Assembly: GCF_020149915.1 (NCBI RefSeq)
Contig: NZ_CP083760.1
Span: 2,914,001-2,978,000 of the forward strand
DNA: 64,000 bases
Direction: 5' to 3'
DNA from: Candidatus Sulfidibacterium hydrothermale
GTDB taxonomy: Bacteria > Bacteroidota > Bacteroidia > Bacteroidales > F082
Each line of letters begins with the position of its first letter. Position 1 is the stretch's first letter. The notes under the pieces were generated by a model, which saw only the letters and a program-made list of their open reading frames with translations, did no database searches and was not told the DNA's origin. Made by a program: the position numbers and the translations under genes. This document shows, piece after piece, positions 26,315 through 36,458 of the stretch.

Positions 26315-29300
26315 ATGCCCGAAGCAAAAAGAAAAATAGTACGATTAAGTAAAGCTGCCAGGGAATTCAATATCGGGATGAATACCATTATTGATTTTCT
26401 CGGGAAAAAAGGTTTTAAAATTGAAACTTCCCCAAACACGAAGCTCGATCCTGAAATGTATGAATTGCTGGTAAATGAATTTCAGGAAGAAAAAGCAGTC
26501 AAAGAAAGCGCGCATAAAAAGGGCCTTGAATTCATTGGGAAACAAACCATTAGTATTGAAGACAAGCTGAAGCAGGAAAAAGAACAAGACAAAGAAGACG
26601 AACCGGAAGTGGATGATTTGCTGATTGCCGGGCACTCTGCTTTAGATTTTGAAAAACCGGAACCCAAACCGGAAAAAGAAACAGCTTCGCAGCCGGCACC
26701 TCAACCGGAACCGGAAGAAAAAGCCAAAGAAGAGCCACCTGCGGCTCCCGAACCGGAAAAAGCTGAAAAAGAACCGGAAAAAGAAGAAGAACCAGCTGCC
26801 GGCCCGATAAAAGAAGTAACTGAAGAAACCAAACCGGTGGAGACTCCTAAAGAAGAACCGGCTCCCGAACCGGAAAAAGCACCCGTTTCTGAAGAACCAG
26901 CTGCCCAAGCTCCTGAAGAAGAGAAAGAACCGGTTAAACCCGAAAAAGCACCGGAAGCTGAAGAAGAGAGTCCATTAAAAGGACCTAAAGTTCTGGACAA
27001 GATCGACCTCGACAGCATCAACCAAAAAACCCGGCCGGCGAAAAAAACCAAGGCCGAACGCAAAAAAGAAAAAGAAGCAGAACAAAAAAAGAAACAAAGC
27101 CAGCAACAGGCTGCCGCTGAAGTTCAGAAAAAAGAAAAACAGCCGGAACCGGAAAAACAACCGGCTCAACCGGAAAAAACAGAAACCCCGAAAGAACAAA
27201 AACCGGCGGAACAAAAACCGGCGGAACAAAAACCGGAAGAAGACCGTTCTAACTTTATCGAAACCAAGGTAGAAAAACTGACGGGACCCAAAATCATGGG
27301 AAAAATCGACCTCCCGGAAAAGAAAAAGAAAAAACCGGTCGCTTCTTCCTCTGGTGACGGACATGGTAAAAAGAAAAGAAAGAGAATAGATACCCGGAAA
27401 CCAGGAGAAGCCGGCGGAAGGTCTCGTCATGACAACCATAAAAAGAAAGGAAAAGGACCGAAAAAACCGATCAAGCACGAGCCTACCGAAGAAGAAATCC
27501 AGAAACAGATTAAAGAAACACTGGCTCGTCTGGCTCCTACCGGAAAATCCAAAGCTTCTAAATACAGAAGACAGAAAAGAGAGAGTATCTCTCATGTTCA
27601 TGAAGAAGAACTCCGGAAACAACAGGAAGAACAAAACATCCTGAAAGTTACCGAGTTTGTTACCGCCAACGAGCTGGCCAACATGATGAATATCAGTGTT
27701 AATGATATTATCAAAACCTGTATGCAGATTGGTTTGTTCGTATCGATCAACCAACGGCTGGATGCCGAAACCATTTCGCTGCTGGCCGACGAATACGGCT
27801 ACAAAGTGAAATATGTGGATGTGGAAGAACATGAGATTCTGGATGTGGAAGAAGAAGCTGACGATCCGGACAAACTGGTTCCGCGTGCTCCCATCGTTAC
27901 CGTAATGGGACATGTTGACCACGGAAAGACCAAATTGCTTGACTATATCCGGAATACCAACGTAGTAGCCGGTGAAGCAGGTGGAATTACTCAGCACATC
28001 GGAGCTTACGAAGTTACCCTGAACGATGGTAAAAAAATCACTTTCCTCGATACGCCGGGTCACGAAGCTTTTACAGCCATGCGTGCCCGTGGTGCCAAAG
28101 TTACCGACGTGGCCATTATTGTAATTGCCGCTGACGACAATGTGATGCCGCAAACCAAAGAGGCCATTAACCATGCCCAGGCTGCCGGCGTTCCTATTGT
28201 TTTTGCCATCAACAAAATTGATAAACCTACAGCCAATCCGGACAAAATAAAAGAAGAACTTTCGCAACTGAATATTCTTGTGGAAGACTGGGGTGGAAAA
28301 TACCAGTCACAGGAAATTTCAGCAGTGACCGGCCAGGGAGTCGATGAATTGCTGGAAAAAGTGTTGCTGGAAGCCGAATTACTGGAGCTGAAAGCCAATC
28401 CGGACAAACGCGGAAAAGGAACCGTTATTGAAGCTTCGCTGGATAAAGGTCGTGGTTATGTGGCCACCATTCTGGTACAGGACGGAACAGTAAGAAAAGG
28501 CGATATTCTGATTGCCGGACCTGTTTTTGGCCATGTAAAAGCCATGTTTAACGAACGAAATGAAAAGGTAAACAGTGCCGGGCCATCAACGCCGGTGCTC
28601 TTACTGGGACTAAACGGAGCTCCGCAGGCAGGCGATACGTTCAATGTGATGAAAGATGAAAAAGAAGCCAAGGCCATTGTTACCAAACGGCAACAACTCA
28701 TCCGCGAACAAACGCTGCGTTCACAAAAACACATTACACTGGATGAAATTGGTCGTCGTATTGCCATTGGCGACTTTAAAGAGCTGAATATTATTGTAAA
28801 AGGTGATGTTGACGGTTCGGTAGAAGCGTTGAGTGATGCCTTGCTGAAACTCTCTACCGAAGAAACCAAAGTAAACATTATCCATAAAGCAGTAGGTGCC
28901 ATTACCGAATCGGATATTTTGCTGGCTTCTGCTTCCGATGCCATCATCATCGGATTCCAGGTACGGCCCATGCCGCAAGCCCGTAAACTGGCCGAAAAAG
29001 AACAAATCGACATTCGTCTCTATTCGGTAATTTACAAAGCTACCGAAGAACTGGAAGCTGCTATCGAAGGGATGCTGGCTCCCAAAACAGAAGAAAAAGT
29101 TACGTGTAACCTCGAAGTTCGCGAAACCTTTAAAATCTCTAAAGTGGGAACCGTGGCCGGATGTTATGTATTGGATGGTAAGATCACCCGGAACACCCGC
29201 GTGCGCCTGATCCGTGACGGAATTATCATTTATACCGGAAATCTCGGCTCCTTAAAACGCTTTAAAGATGATGTAAAAGAAGTTTCTGCCGGTTACGAAT

Positions 29301-29386
29301 GCGGACTGAACATCGAAAACTTTAACGACATCAAAGTCGGTGACATTATCGAAGGATTTGAAGAAGTGGAAGTCATGCGAAAATAG
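26315..29386 (+). CDS. infB: Translation initiation factor IF-2
   Basis: GTPase that brings initiator tRNA to the 30S subunit. At 1,023 residues it is long because of an expanded N-terminal part. A small IF2_N-like domain (1-60) is followed by a roughly 350-residue Pro/Glu/Lys-rich linker with perfect 15-base tandem repeats encoding EQKPA (around 27190-27236) and then a second IF2_N module (about 445-500). The G domain has GHVDHGKT from residue 531, DTPGHEAF near 579 and NKID near 632. Domains II-IV complete the factor. The linker is low complexity and its length should vary between relatives. An intrinsic terminator follows. Confidence 0.97.
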   Translation: MPEAKRKIVRLSKAAREFNIGMNTIIDFLGKKGFKIETSPNTKLDPEMYELLVNEFQEEKAVKESAHKKGLEFIGKQTISIEDKLKQEKEQDKEDEPEVDDLLIAGHSALDFEKPEPKPEKETASQPAPQPEPEEKAKEEPPAAPEPEKAEKEPEKEEEPAAGPIKEVTEETKPVETPKEEPAPEPEKAPVSEEPAAQAPEEEKEPVKPEKAPEAEEESPLKGPKVLDKIDLDSINQKTRPAKKTKAERKKEKEAEQKKKQSQQQAAAEVQKKEKQPEPEKQPAQPEKTETPKEQKPAEQKPAEQKPEEDRSNFIETKVEKLTGPKIMGKIDLPEKKKKKPVASSSGDGHGKKKRKRIDTRKPGEAGGRSRHDNHKKKGKGPKKPIKHEPTEEEIQKQIKETLARLAPTGKSKASKYRRQKRESISHVHEEELRKQQEEQNILKVTEFVTANELANMMNISVNDIIKTCMQIGLFVSINQRLDAETISLLADEYGYKVKYVDVEEHEILDVEEEADDPDKLVPRAPIVTVMGHVDHGKTKLLDYIRNTNVVAGEAGGITQHIGAYEVTLNDGKKITFLDTPGHEAFTAMRARGAKVTDVAIIVIAADDNVMPQTKEAINHAQAAGVPIVFAINKIDKPTANPDKIKEELSQLNILVEDWGGKYQSQEISAVTGQGVDELLEKVLLEAELLELKANPDKRGKGTVIEASLDKGRGYVATILVQDGTVRKGDILIAGPVFGHVKAMFNERNEKVNSAGPSTPVLLLGLNGAPQAGDTFNVMKDEKEAKAIVTKRQQLIREQTLRSQKHITLDEIGRRIAIGDFKELNIIVKGDVDGSVEALSDALLKLSTEETKVNIIHKAVGAITESDILLASASDAIIIGFQVRPMPQARKLAEKEQIDIRLYSVIYKATEELEAAIEGMLAPKTEEKVTCNLEVRETFKISKVGTVAGCYVLDGKITRNTRVRLIRDGIIIYTGNLGSLKRFKDDVKEVSAGYECGLNIENFNDIKVGDIIEGFEEVEVMRK

Positions 29387-29410
29387 CAGAATTCCATGTC
29401 ATTAATAACA

Positions 29411-29440
29411 AAAAATGCCGGTAGGACTACCGGCATTTTT
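29411..29440. terminator. Bidirectional terminator between infB and the DHS-like gene
   Basis: AAAAATGCCGGTAG and its exact complement CTACCGGCATTTTT with almost no loop, A-tract before and T-tract after. It can serve infB on the plus strand and the polyamine operon on the minus strand. Confidence 0.85.
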
Positions 29441-29458
29441 TATTACTCATAATAATCA

Positions 29459-30436
29459 TTACCACCCCAGCACATACGCAAAAATCAGCGGGGCTACAAT
29501 GGTGGCATCACTTTCCACAATAAATTTCGGGGTGTCAATTCCCAGTTTTCCCCAGGTAATCTTTTCGTTGGGAACAGCTCCTGAGTACGAGCCGTAGCTG
29601 GTGGTCGAATCGCTGATCTGACAGAAATAACTCCAGAAAGGCGTTTCCGTACGTTCCAGATCCTGATACAGCATGGGCACCACACAAATCGGAAAATCAC
29701 CGGCAATACCACCGCCTATCTGGAAAAAGCCGATTCCTTCGTCTCCGGCATTTTGGGTGTACCAATCGGCCAGGAAACTCATGTATTCAATCCCCGATTT
29801 TACTGTAGACGATTTCAGTTCGCCTTTAATGCAATAGGAAGCAAAAATATTTCCCATGGTCGAATCTTCCCAACCGGGAACCACAATGGGCAGGTTTTTT
29901 TCGGCAGCAGCCAGCATCCAGCTGTCTTTCGGATCAATTTCATAATATTGTTCCAATACGCCCGAAAGAAGCAGTTTATACATGTACTCATGCGGGAAAT
30001 AGCGTTCCCCTTTGTCTTCTGCTTCTTTCCAGATATCAAAAATATGTTGCTGCAACCGCCGGAAAGCTTCTTCTTCCGGAATACAGGTATCGGTTACCCG
30101 GTTTAATCCGCTTTGCAACAAATCCCACTCCTGTTGCGGAGTCAAATCACGGTAATGCGGAACTCTCTTATAGTGTTTATGAGCCACAAGATTCATGATA
30201 TCTTCTTCCAGATTGGCTCCGGTACAAGAGATGATCTGCACCTTATCCTGACGGATCATTTCCGCCAGCGATTTACCCAATTCGGCCGTACTCATGGCAC
30301 CAGCCATGGCAATCATCATTTTTTTACCGTCACGGATGTGCTGATCATAAGCACGGGCAGCATCAACCAGTGTAGCTGCATTAAAATGTTTGTAATGTTC
30401 AACCATAAAACGGCTGACAGGACCTTTATTTTCCAT
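29459..30436 (-). CDS. Deoxyhypusine-synthase-like aminobutyltransferase
   Basis: From the ATG at 30436 the protein has 325 residues and the deoxyhypusine synthase fold signatures: NAD-binding ISCTGANLEEDIM, VVPGWEDSTMGN, FFQIGGGIAGDFPICVVP, and NEKITWGKLG with the conserved lysine that forms the enzyme-imine intermediate in eukaryotic DHS. Bacteria lack eIF5A, so the acceptor is probably a small amine. Transfer of an aminobutyl group to putrescine would give homospermidine, and this is inference. It overlaps the end of the agmatinase gene by 11 bases as third gene of an arginine decarboxylase-agmatinase-DHS-like operon, placing it in polyamine synthesis. Confidence 0.88.
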   Translation of the reverse strand: MENKGPVSRFMVEHYKHFNAATLVDAARAYDQHIRDGKKMMIAMAGAMSTAELGKSLAEMIRQDKVQIISCTGANLEEDIMNLVAHKHYKRVPHYRDLTPQQEWDLLQSGLNRVTDTCIPEEEAFRRLQQHIFDIWKEAEDKGERYFPHEYMYKLLLSGVLEQYYEIDPKDSWMLAAAEKNLPIVVPGWEDSTMGNIFASYCIKGELKSSTVKSGIEYMSFLADWYTQNAGDEGIGFFQIGGGIAGDFPICVVPMLYQDLERTETPFWSYFCQISDSTTSYGSYSGAVPNEKITWGKLGIDTPKFIVESDATIVAPLIFAYVLGW

Positions 30437-31280
30437 GGTATTTAAATTGATAAGACAACATTTTGTAATAAAGTTTGGCCGCAAGAAAATCCGGCCCTTT
30501 TAATTGAGGGATAGGGGCAAGTTCCACCATATCGAAACCCACCACCTGTTTATGCTGAAAAACTTTTTTCAAAAAACGAATCACGGTTATCCAGTCCAGT
30601 CCGCCGGGTTCCGGCGTTCCGGTTGAAGGCATCACCGAAGGATCAAAAACATCCAGATCCAGCGTAATATAAACCGGACCGGTAAGTTGCTGCAAGGCCT
30701 TTTCCATCCAATCGTTACGGCCGGCAATCTCTTCGGCAAACCAGCATTGCTCCCGGTTTAAAAAGGGCTTCTCCACCGTATCCATACTGCGAATACCCAC
30801 CTGCACCAAATTGGTATGCAGCGAAGCATCGTGCAACGCACAGGCATGATTATACGGCGTTCCCAAATACTCCGGACGTAAATCGGTATGCGCATCAAGA
30901 TGCAGAACACTTAAATCAGGATATTTTTCATAAAAAGCCCGGATAATTCCTATGCTGATGGAATGTTCTCCGCCAAAGAAAGTCAGAAAACGATTGGATT
31001 CCAGCAACTGTTTTGTTGTATGATAAACCGTTTCAAAAACCTTTTCCGGAGAACGGTTTTCGGTAATTTCCGGTAAAATATGGATGCCGTTCCGGTACAC
31101 TTCCGAATCGGTTTCAATGTCGTAAATCTCCATATTTTCTGCCGCTTCGAGAAAAGCCGGAAAAGCCTGATCAGCTCCTTTTCCCCAGGTACTGGTCCCA
31201 TCGTAAGGGATGGACTGCAACCAAACAGCCGCTGTTTCTTTTTGCGCATATTTTGCTTCGATGCCGGCAAAAGTTCTCAT
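30426..31280 (-). CDS. speB: Agmatinase (ureohydrolase family)
   Basis: Hydrolyses agmatine to putrescine and urea. The binuclear manganese site is complete: His106 in FFGGEHSIS, Asp129/His131/Asp133 in HLDAHTDLRPE, and Asp208/Asp210 in ITLDLDVFDPSVMP. The 284-residue length fits. Position between an arginine decarboxylase and a DHS-like gene supports agmatinase over arginase or formiminoglutamase. It overlaps the upstream decarboxylase by 4 bases and the downstream gene by 11. Confidence 0.9.
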   Translation of the reverse strand: MRTFAGIEAKYAQKETAAVWLQSIPYDGTSTWGKGADQAFPAFLEAAENMEIYDIETDSEVYRNGIHILPEITENRSPEKVFETVYHTTKQLLESNRFLTFFGGEHSISIGIIRAFYEKYPDLSVLHLDAHTDLRPEYLGTPYNHACALHDASLHTNLVQVGIRSMDTVEKPFLNREQCWFAEEIAGRNDWMEKALQQLTGPVYITLDLDVFDPSVMPSTGTPEPGGLDWITVIRFLKKVFQHKQVVGFDMVELAPIPQLKGPDFLAAKLYYKMLSYQFKYHGK

Positions 31281-32695
31281 TGGTCGCTGGTATTATATCC
31301 CAAAATCTTAAACATTTCCTCCGGAGATTGTTCATTGCGATACACCCGGTCAATAAAATTACCGTTGCTGTCACGGTCAATAATCACATGCTTGGGCGAA
31401 GGAATCAAACAATGTTTAATGCCCCCGTAACCACTGATGGAATCCTGATATGCTCCGGTGTGAAAAAACCCGAGATAAAGCGGCTCTTTTTCCGTTTTGC
31501 TGTCGTATTTGGGCAACAAAACTTCCTGGTTCAGATCTTCTGAGTTGTAATAATCGGAATGATCACAGCTAATGCCGCCAATATTCACCCGCTGGTATTC
31601 GTGATCCCATTTATTGACCGGAAGCAGAATAAATTTTTCATGAATAGCCCATGCATCCGGAATAGTATTCATTAAACTGTTATCAATAATGTACCAGGTT
31701 TCACTGTCGTTTTGCTGTTTGGTTTCCAAAACTTTAAAAATCACCGCTCCGCTTTCCCCCACGGTATATTTTCCAAATTCGGTATAGATGTCCGGCTCCG
31801 GAATACCTTCTTTCAGGCAGCTTTCTTTGATATTCGAAATGATTTCATTGATCATGTATTCGTAATTATACTCAAAACCGAGGTTGTTACGAATAGGGAA
31901 ACCGCCTCCCAGATTAAAAGCAGAAAGTGACGGAGCTTCTTTCCGTAATTTCACATAAAGACTCAGGGCTTTTTGAAATTCACCCCAGTAATAAATAGTG
32001 TCTTTAATTCCGGAATCTACAAAAAAGTGAAACATAACCAGTTCCACTTGTGGATTGTCTTTTATATTTTGCAGATAAAAGTCCATGATATCAGTATGTG
32101 GAATGCCGAGACGCGATGTGTAATACGACGATTGCGATTCTTCATTAATGGCCATCCGGATACCGATTTTAACCTTTTTGTCGCCCCACAGCTGACGAAT
32201 TCTTTCCAGCTCTACCACACTGTCAAGAACGATAATGGACTGGTCAAAACCTTTTTGCTGAAGAAGATGAATCTTTTTTAAATAGCTCTCGGTTTTATGT
32301 CCGTTGTGTACGATCACACGGGAACGGTCAATTTTTCCTTCTTCGTACAAGCTCAGAATCAGGTCGATATCAAAAGATGAAGATGTTTCTATATCCACAT
32401 TATGCTTTAGCGCTTCATTAACTACATGATAAAAGTGGTTGCACTTGGTACAGTAACAATAATGGTATCTTCCACGGTAACCATTGTTCTTTATGGAACG
32501 GTTAAAGAGGTTCCGTGCTTTTTTTATCTGGTCACCAATTTTTGGCAAATAGATAAAACGAAAAGGGGTTCCGTATTTTTCGATCAGATATTTGAGTGAA
32601 ATGCCGTGAAAAGTGAGATGACCATCACGCAAATCAAAGCCTTCCTGCGGAAAATAGTAGCTTTGTTCAATCAAATCAAAATAACTGTTTTTCAT
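31277..32695 (-). CDS. speA: Arginine decarboxylase (PLP fold III, short form)
   Basis: Would turn arginine into agmatine. The protein has the alanine-racemase-type barrel with the PLP lysine Lys84 in YCYCTKCNHFYHVV, a glycine-rich phosphate site NLGGGFPI near 265, and a catalytic-cysteine-type motif GISCDHSDYY near 397. At 472 residues it is much shorter than E. coli SpeA (about 650) and represents the compact Bacteroidota form. Substrate is inferred mainly from the agmatinase gene that overlaps its end; diaminopimelate or ornithine decarboxylation is less likely. First gene of the polyamine operon. Confidence 0.85.
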   Translation of the reverse strand: MKNSYFDLIEQSYYFPQEGFDLRDGHLTFHGISLKYLIEKYGTPFRFIYLPKIGDQIKKARNLFNRSIKNNGYRGRYHYCYCTKCNHFYHVVNEALKHNVDIETSSSFDIDLILSLYEEGKIDRSRVIVHNGHKTESYLKKIHLLQQKGFDQSIIVLDSVVELERIRQLWGDKKVKIGIRMAINEESQSSYYTSRLGIPHTDIMDFYLQNIKDNPQVELVMFHFFVDSGIKDTIYYWGEFQKALSLYVKLRKEAPSLSAFNLGGGFPIRNNLGFEYNYEYMINEIISNIKESCLKEGIPEPDIYTEFGKYTVGESGAVIFKVLETKQQNDSETWYIIDNSLMNTIPDAWAIHEKFILLPVNKWDHEYQRVNIGGISCDHSDYYNSEDLNQEVLLPKYDSKTEKEPLYLGFFHTGAYQDSISGYGGIKHCLIPSPKHVIIDRDSNGNFIDRVYRNEQSPEEMFKILGYNTSDQ

Positions 32696-32793
32696 TTCCC
32701 AAAAATTCCGTTTAACAAACCGGTTAACTACTTTTGCAACATTTTAATTGTCAACATATTAAAACGCATTCTTTTTCTTCTGAAAAGGTTTTG

Positions 32794-32827
32794 CAAAAAT
32801 ACGCTGAAAACGTATTGATAAATCAAA
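32794..32827 (-). promoter_or_regulatory. Possible promoter of the polyamine operon
   Basis: On the minus strand TTTG (32827-32824), 22 bases, then TATTTTTG (32801-32794). It lies about 100 bases before the decarboxylase ATG. The leader contains a GTTAACCGGTTTGTTAAAC inverted repeat. Confidence 0.4.
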
Positions 32828-32884
32828 TTGAAAAAGAAAAAGATACCGGGCTGTCAATCTTTTACAGAAAAATAAACCGGCAAC

Positions 32885-33502
32885 TTAAATAACCCCGATA
32901 TACAAAGCATTTCCGTTTTTTCCTTCCAGAATATCCACTGCCGGAAAGCAGGCATCCATCTCTGCAGCAAACCGTTTTTTAAATTGCCGGTAATCACTTC
33001 GTTCCAGGGTTTCCAATAACCATACCGCAAAAGAATTGCCTTTATAAAAATCGTGGATAACTACAAATTGGCGTGAAACCCGTTTCATTTCATCCAGCAA
33101 ACGGGCTCTGGAGGGCGCTTTCATTCCGTGGAGCACGAAAGTAGCGGTAACCACGTCAAACGAATGATCCGCAAAAGCCGAAAGGTCTTCTCCATTTTGA
33201 TGAAAGAACGTAATATCAGGATGATTTTTCCGGGCCTGAACCAGCATTTTCTCCGAAAAATCAACGCCCACCGCTTTTTTCAGTCCGTAAGCATTCAGTA
33301 CACCAATCCAGGCTCCTGTTCCACAGCCCACATCAAGAACCTGTTTGTTTTTTAACGAAATACGGTCATTCAACAAAGCCGCCATGGCTTTATAATGGTT
33401 TTGTGTTCCCTTATCGATCAAGTGATAAAACGGGGCAATCAAATTGAAAATAAAAAGCGCCCGTTTATGCTCCTCTTTTGAAAAATAGTGTAGCATTCCC
33501 AT
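32885..33502 (-). CDS. Class I SAM-dependent methyltransferase
   Basis: A 205-residue protein with a Methyltransf_11/25-type Rossmann fold: motif I VLDVGCGTGAWIG near 56-68, VGVDFSEKMLVQAR, FFHQNGEDLSAFADHSFDVV and a following TFVLHGM. The substrate is unknown; the closest look is to UbiE/small-molecule methyltransferases. It is monocistronic on the minus strand, convergent with nothing obvious. A TATTTTTG box at 33507-33514 ends only 5 bases before the first ATG, so the mRNA may be leaderless or start at the second ATG (33496). Confidence 0.85.
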   Translation of the reverse strand: MGMLHYFSKEEHKRALFIFNLIAPFYHLIDKGTQNHYKAMAALLNDRISLKNKQVLDVGCGTGAWIGVLNAYGLKKAVGVDFSEKMLVQARKNHPDITFFHQNGEDLSAFADHSFDVVTATFVLHGMKAPSRARLLDEMKRVSRQFVVIHDFYKGNSFAVWLLETLERSDYRQFKKRFAAEMDACFPAVDILEGKNGNALYIGVI

Positions 33503-33506
33503 GCGG

Positions 33507-33514
33507 CAAAAATA
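33507..33514 (-). promoter_or_regulatory. -7 box of the methyltransferase gene
   Basis: TATTTTTG on the minus strand, 5 bases before the annotated ATG at 33502. No good -33 element was seen. Confidence 0.4.
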
Positions 33515-33650
33515 ATCTTTTCCGAAAATTCGCTCATCCTTTACCCAACAGACAAAGAGTAAAATTCACAGTATCTGACCGGTACCAAACTCCCGGAGAT
33601 AATGAAAAAGAACCCGGAAGCCACCCCACAAAAGGAACCTCTATTTTGCT

Positions 33651-33658
33651 TACCTTTG
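33651..33658 (+). promoter_or_regulatory. -7 box of the UPF0182 gene
   Basis: TACCTTTG matches TAnnTTTG, 31 bases before the ATG at 33689. It supports that start over the in-frame ATG at 33602, which lies upstream of this promoter. Confidence 0.5.
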
Positions 33659-33688
33659 ACGGTTACTCTTTTTAAAAGGACAATTATC

Positions 33689-36442
33689 ATGAAAAATGTA
33701 AAACGCGGAATTATCTCGGCTATTATTTTACTCTTCCTGCTTTATTTAAGCGGATTGTTTGTTACTTATTACAGCGACTGGCTTTGGTTCAAAAACCTGA
33801 GTTACAGCTCCGTATTCGACACCATGATTCTGGCAAAAATATTGTCATTTATTCTCTTTTTCGTGGTGTTTTTAATTTTTGCCGCCATTCAGGTCAGGCT
33901 GGCGTACAAACGGGGAGGGGCCACCCGACATATTCCGCTGTTACGCAATGAAGACCCGCGCGAGCTTATTCTCCCGCTTTATCAGGGAAAACGTGTTTTT
34001 TGGTTCTGGGCTGCCGTTATTGCCTTTTTTGGTATGGTCATGGCTTCTTCAGCCTCTGCCCAATGGAATGATTTTTTACAATACATTCACGCCACAAATT
34101 TCGGGATCAAAGAACCGGTTTTGGGAAAAGATGCCGGATTTTACATCTTCCGTTTGCCGGTATTCTCATTTCTGACCGGATGGTACCTTTTTATGGTAGC
34201 GCTTACTGCCGCTTTGGTATTCCTCTCCTATTACCTTGACAATGCTTTTGGCATGGAAGGCAATACGCTGCGTATTTCCGGACACATGAAAAGCCATTTC
34301 ATTCTGCTTTCAGGATTCTTCGCGTTGGGCATTGCTGCACTTTTTCAGATCAAACTCTACAATTTACTTTATTCTTCCAACGGCGTAGCTTACGGTCCAA
34401 GTTATATGGACGTCCATGCACAAATTCCGGCTTATCATCTTATTGTCATTCTAACCCTTGTTATTTCCCTGCTTTTGTTCTTATATCCGCTTTACCGGAA
34501 AAAGAAATTTCTCTTGTCGGGTATCGCCGTCTGGGTTTTGGTATGGATTGGATTTGTCTGGATTTACCCGTCGCTTATTGAACAGTATGTGGTAAAACCC
34601 AATGAGCTGAAAAAAGAAACTCCGTACATTTTAAACAACATCAAACTCACCCGCGAAGCTTTCGGCTTAAATAAAATCAAAGTAAAACCCTTTCCTGTAA
34701 AACAGGATATCACCTATCAGGATATTCTTGAAAACAGTCATACCATCAACAACATCCGGCTTTGGGACCGGAGGCCGTTAATTCAAACCTACAAACAGTT
34801 GCAGGAAATCCGGTTGTACTACGATTTCAGCAGCGTTCAGGTTGACCGTTATCATTTTAAAAAATACACCCAAGTGGCTTTAGGAGCCAGGGAATTGCCG
34901 TTGTCAGAAATTCCGGCACGGGCACGTACCTGGGTGAATGATCATTTGATTTATACTCATGGCTATGGAGTGGTAATGAGCCCGGTAAACAAAATCACCC
35001 CCAACGGAATGCCCGACCTTATTGTAAAAGATATTCCACCGGTTACCACCGTTCCGCTCCAGCTGAAACAAATGGGCATTTATTACGGAGAAGAAACCAA
35101 TCAGTATGTTATTGTCAACACCAAAGCCAAAGAATTTGATTATCCGAAAGGCAACCAGAATGTTTACACCAGTTACAAAGGAAAAGGCGGCGTGCGTATT
35201 TCATCGCTGTTCAGACGGCTGGTTTATGCCTGGAAATTTTCTGACATCAAAATCCTGCTGACCGGATACATCACCAACCAAAGCCGGATTATGTTTTACC
35301 GGAACATTGCTTTACGCGATAAAATTCTGGCTCCGTTCCTTTCTTTCGACAGTCAGCCTTATCCGGTTGTAGGAAAAGACGGAAAACTTTACTGGATACA
35401 CGATGCCTATACCACTACCAACATGTTTCCTTACTCCGAACCGGTATATCAGAACCCTATCGAACGTGGAATCAACTACATACGCAATTCGGTAAAAGTA
35501 GTTATCGATGCTTATAACGGCAATGTAACCTATTATGTCATCGATCCGAAAGATCCCATTATCCGAACTTTTGAAAAAATCTATCCCAAACTGTTTAAGC
35601 CATACAGTGCCATGCCCGATTTCCTGAAAGCACATATCCGGTATCCTACCGATTTGTTTACCCTGCAGGTTAAAATGTATAATGTTTACCACATGACCGA
35701 CCCCAAGGTATTTTATAATCAGGAAGATTTCTGGCAAATTCCGAATGAAGTGTACAGCGATATCCAGCAAAAAATGTTTCCGTATTACATCATCATGCGG
35801 CTTCCCGGAACAAAAAAAGAAGAGTTTATTCTGATGATTCCGTTAACGCCGTCGAACAAAGACAACATGGTAGCCTGGATGTGTGCCCGTTGCGACGCTC
35901 CGAATTACGGTAAGCTCATTGTGTACTCTCTGCCAAAAGACAAACTGATTTACGGCCCCATGCAAATCGAAGCCCGGATTAACCAAAAACCGGATATCTC
36001 GTCTGAGCTTACGTTGTGGGGACAACAAGGTTCTCAGGTCATAAAAGGCAATCAGCTGGTGATTCCGGTGAAAAATTCATTCCTTTATGTTGAGCCGGTT
36101 TATCTGCAATCGGAGCAAGGACAAATTCCTGAACTAAAACGGGTTATTGTGGCTTACAAAGAACAAATTGAAATGCGGCGTACGCTGGATCAGGCTTTAA
36201 AAGCGGTATTTCAGGTACAAGCCGCACAAGACAGTACAGCCCAACAGATGACACCAGCCGCAATGATATCAACAGGAAACTACTCCGGGCTTTCCGTACA
36301 GGCACAACAAGCCTTGCAACATTACAATAAAGCCCTTGAATATCTGAAAGAGGATAACTGGTCAGGTTACGGAAAAGAATTGCAAAAAATGAAAGATATT
36401 CTTTCCCAAATGGCCGGTACCAAAAATGAAAAGAGTAAATAA
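33689..36442 (+). CDS. UPF0182-family large integral membrane protein
   Basis: From the ATG at 33689 (MKNVKRGIISAIILLFLLYL) the protein has 917 residues, the usual size of the family. About seven hydrophobic segments fill the first third (for example LSFILFFVVFLIFAAIQ, FWFWAAVIAFFGMVMAS, YHLIVILTLVISLLLFLYP). A long soluble part follows with the conserved PYILNNIKLTREAFGL, YQNPIERGINYIRNSVKVV, VIDAYNGNVTYYVIDPKDP, PDFLKAHIRYPTDLF and SRPPG-like RLPGTKKEEFILMIPLTP. The function of the family is unknown. The next gene, an MgtC/DUF4010 membrane protein, starts 16 bases after its stop, so the two are probably co-transcribed. Confidence 0.9.
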   Translation: MKNVKRGIISAIILLFLLYLSGLFVTYYSDWLWFKNLSYSSVFDTMILAKILSFILFFVVFLIFAAIQVRLAYKRGGATRHIPLLRNEDPRELILPLYQGKRVFWFWAAVIAFFGMVMASSASAQWNDFLQYIHATNFGIKEPVLGKDAGFYIFRLPVFSFLTGWYLFMVALTAALVFLSYYLDNAFGMEGNTLRISGHMKSHFILLSGFFALGIAALFQIKLYNLLYSSNGVAYGPSYMDVHAQIPAYHLIVILTLVISLLLFLYPLYRKKKFLLSGIAVWVLVWIGFVWIYPSLIEQYVVKPNELKKETPYILNNIKLTREAFGLNKIKVKPFPVKQDITYQDILENSHTINNIRLWDRRPLIQTYKQLQEIRLYYDFSSVQVDRYHFKKYTQVALGARELPLSEIPARARTWVNDHLIYTHGYGVVMSPVNKITPNGMPDLIVKDIPPVTTVPLQLKQMGIYYGEETNQYVIVNTKAKEFDYPKGNQNVYTSYKGKGGVRISSLFRRLVYAWKFSDIKILLTGYITNQSRIMFYRNIALRDKILAPFLSFDSQPYPVVGKDGKLYWIHDAYTTTNMFPYSEPVYQNPIERGINYIRNSVKVVIDAYNGNVTYYVIDPKDPIIRTFEKIYPKLFKPYSAMPDFLKAHIRYPTDLFTLQVKMYNVYHMTDPKVFYNQEDFWQIPNEVYSDIQQKMFPYYIIMRLPGTKKEEFILMIPLTPSNKDNMVAWMCARCDAPNYGKLIVYSLPKDKLIYGPMQIEARINQKPDISSELTLWGQQGSQVIKGNQLVIPVKNSFLYVEPVYLQSEQGQIPELKRVIVAYKEQIEMRRTLDQALKAVFQVQAAQDSTAQQMTPAAMISTGNYSGLSVQAQQALQHYNKALEYLKEDNWSGYGKELQKMKDILSQMAGTKNEKSK

Positions 36443-36458
36443 TAAATTTTTTTGAACG

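Noticed and set aside
26975-28267. 430-codon open frame opposite infB
   Set aside because: Antisense of the low-complexity Lys/Glu linker and G domain; its Phe/Arg-rich composition is the mirror of AAA/GAA codons.
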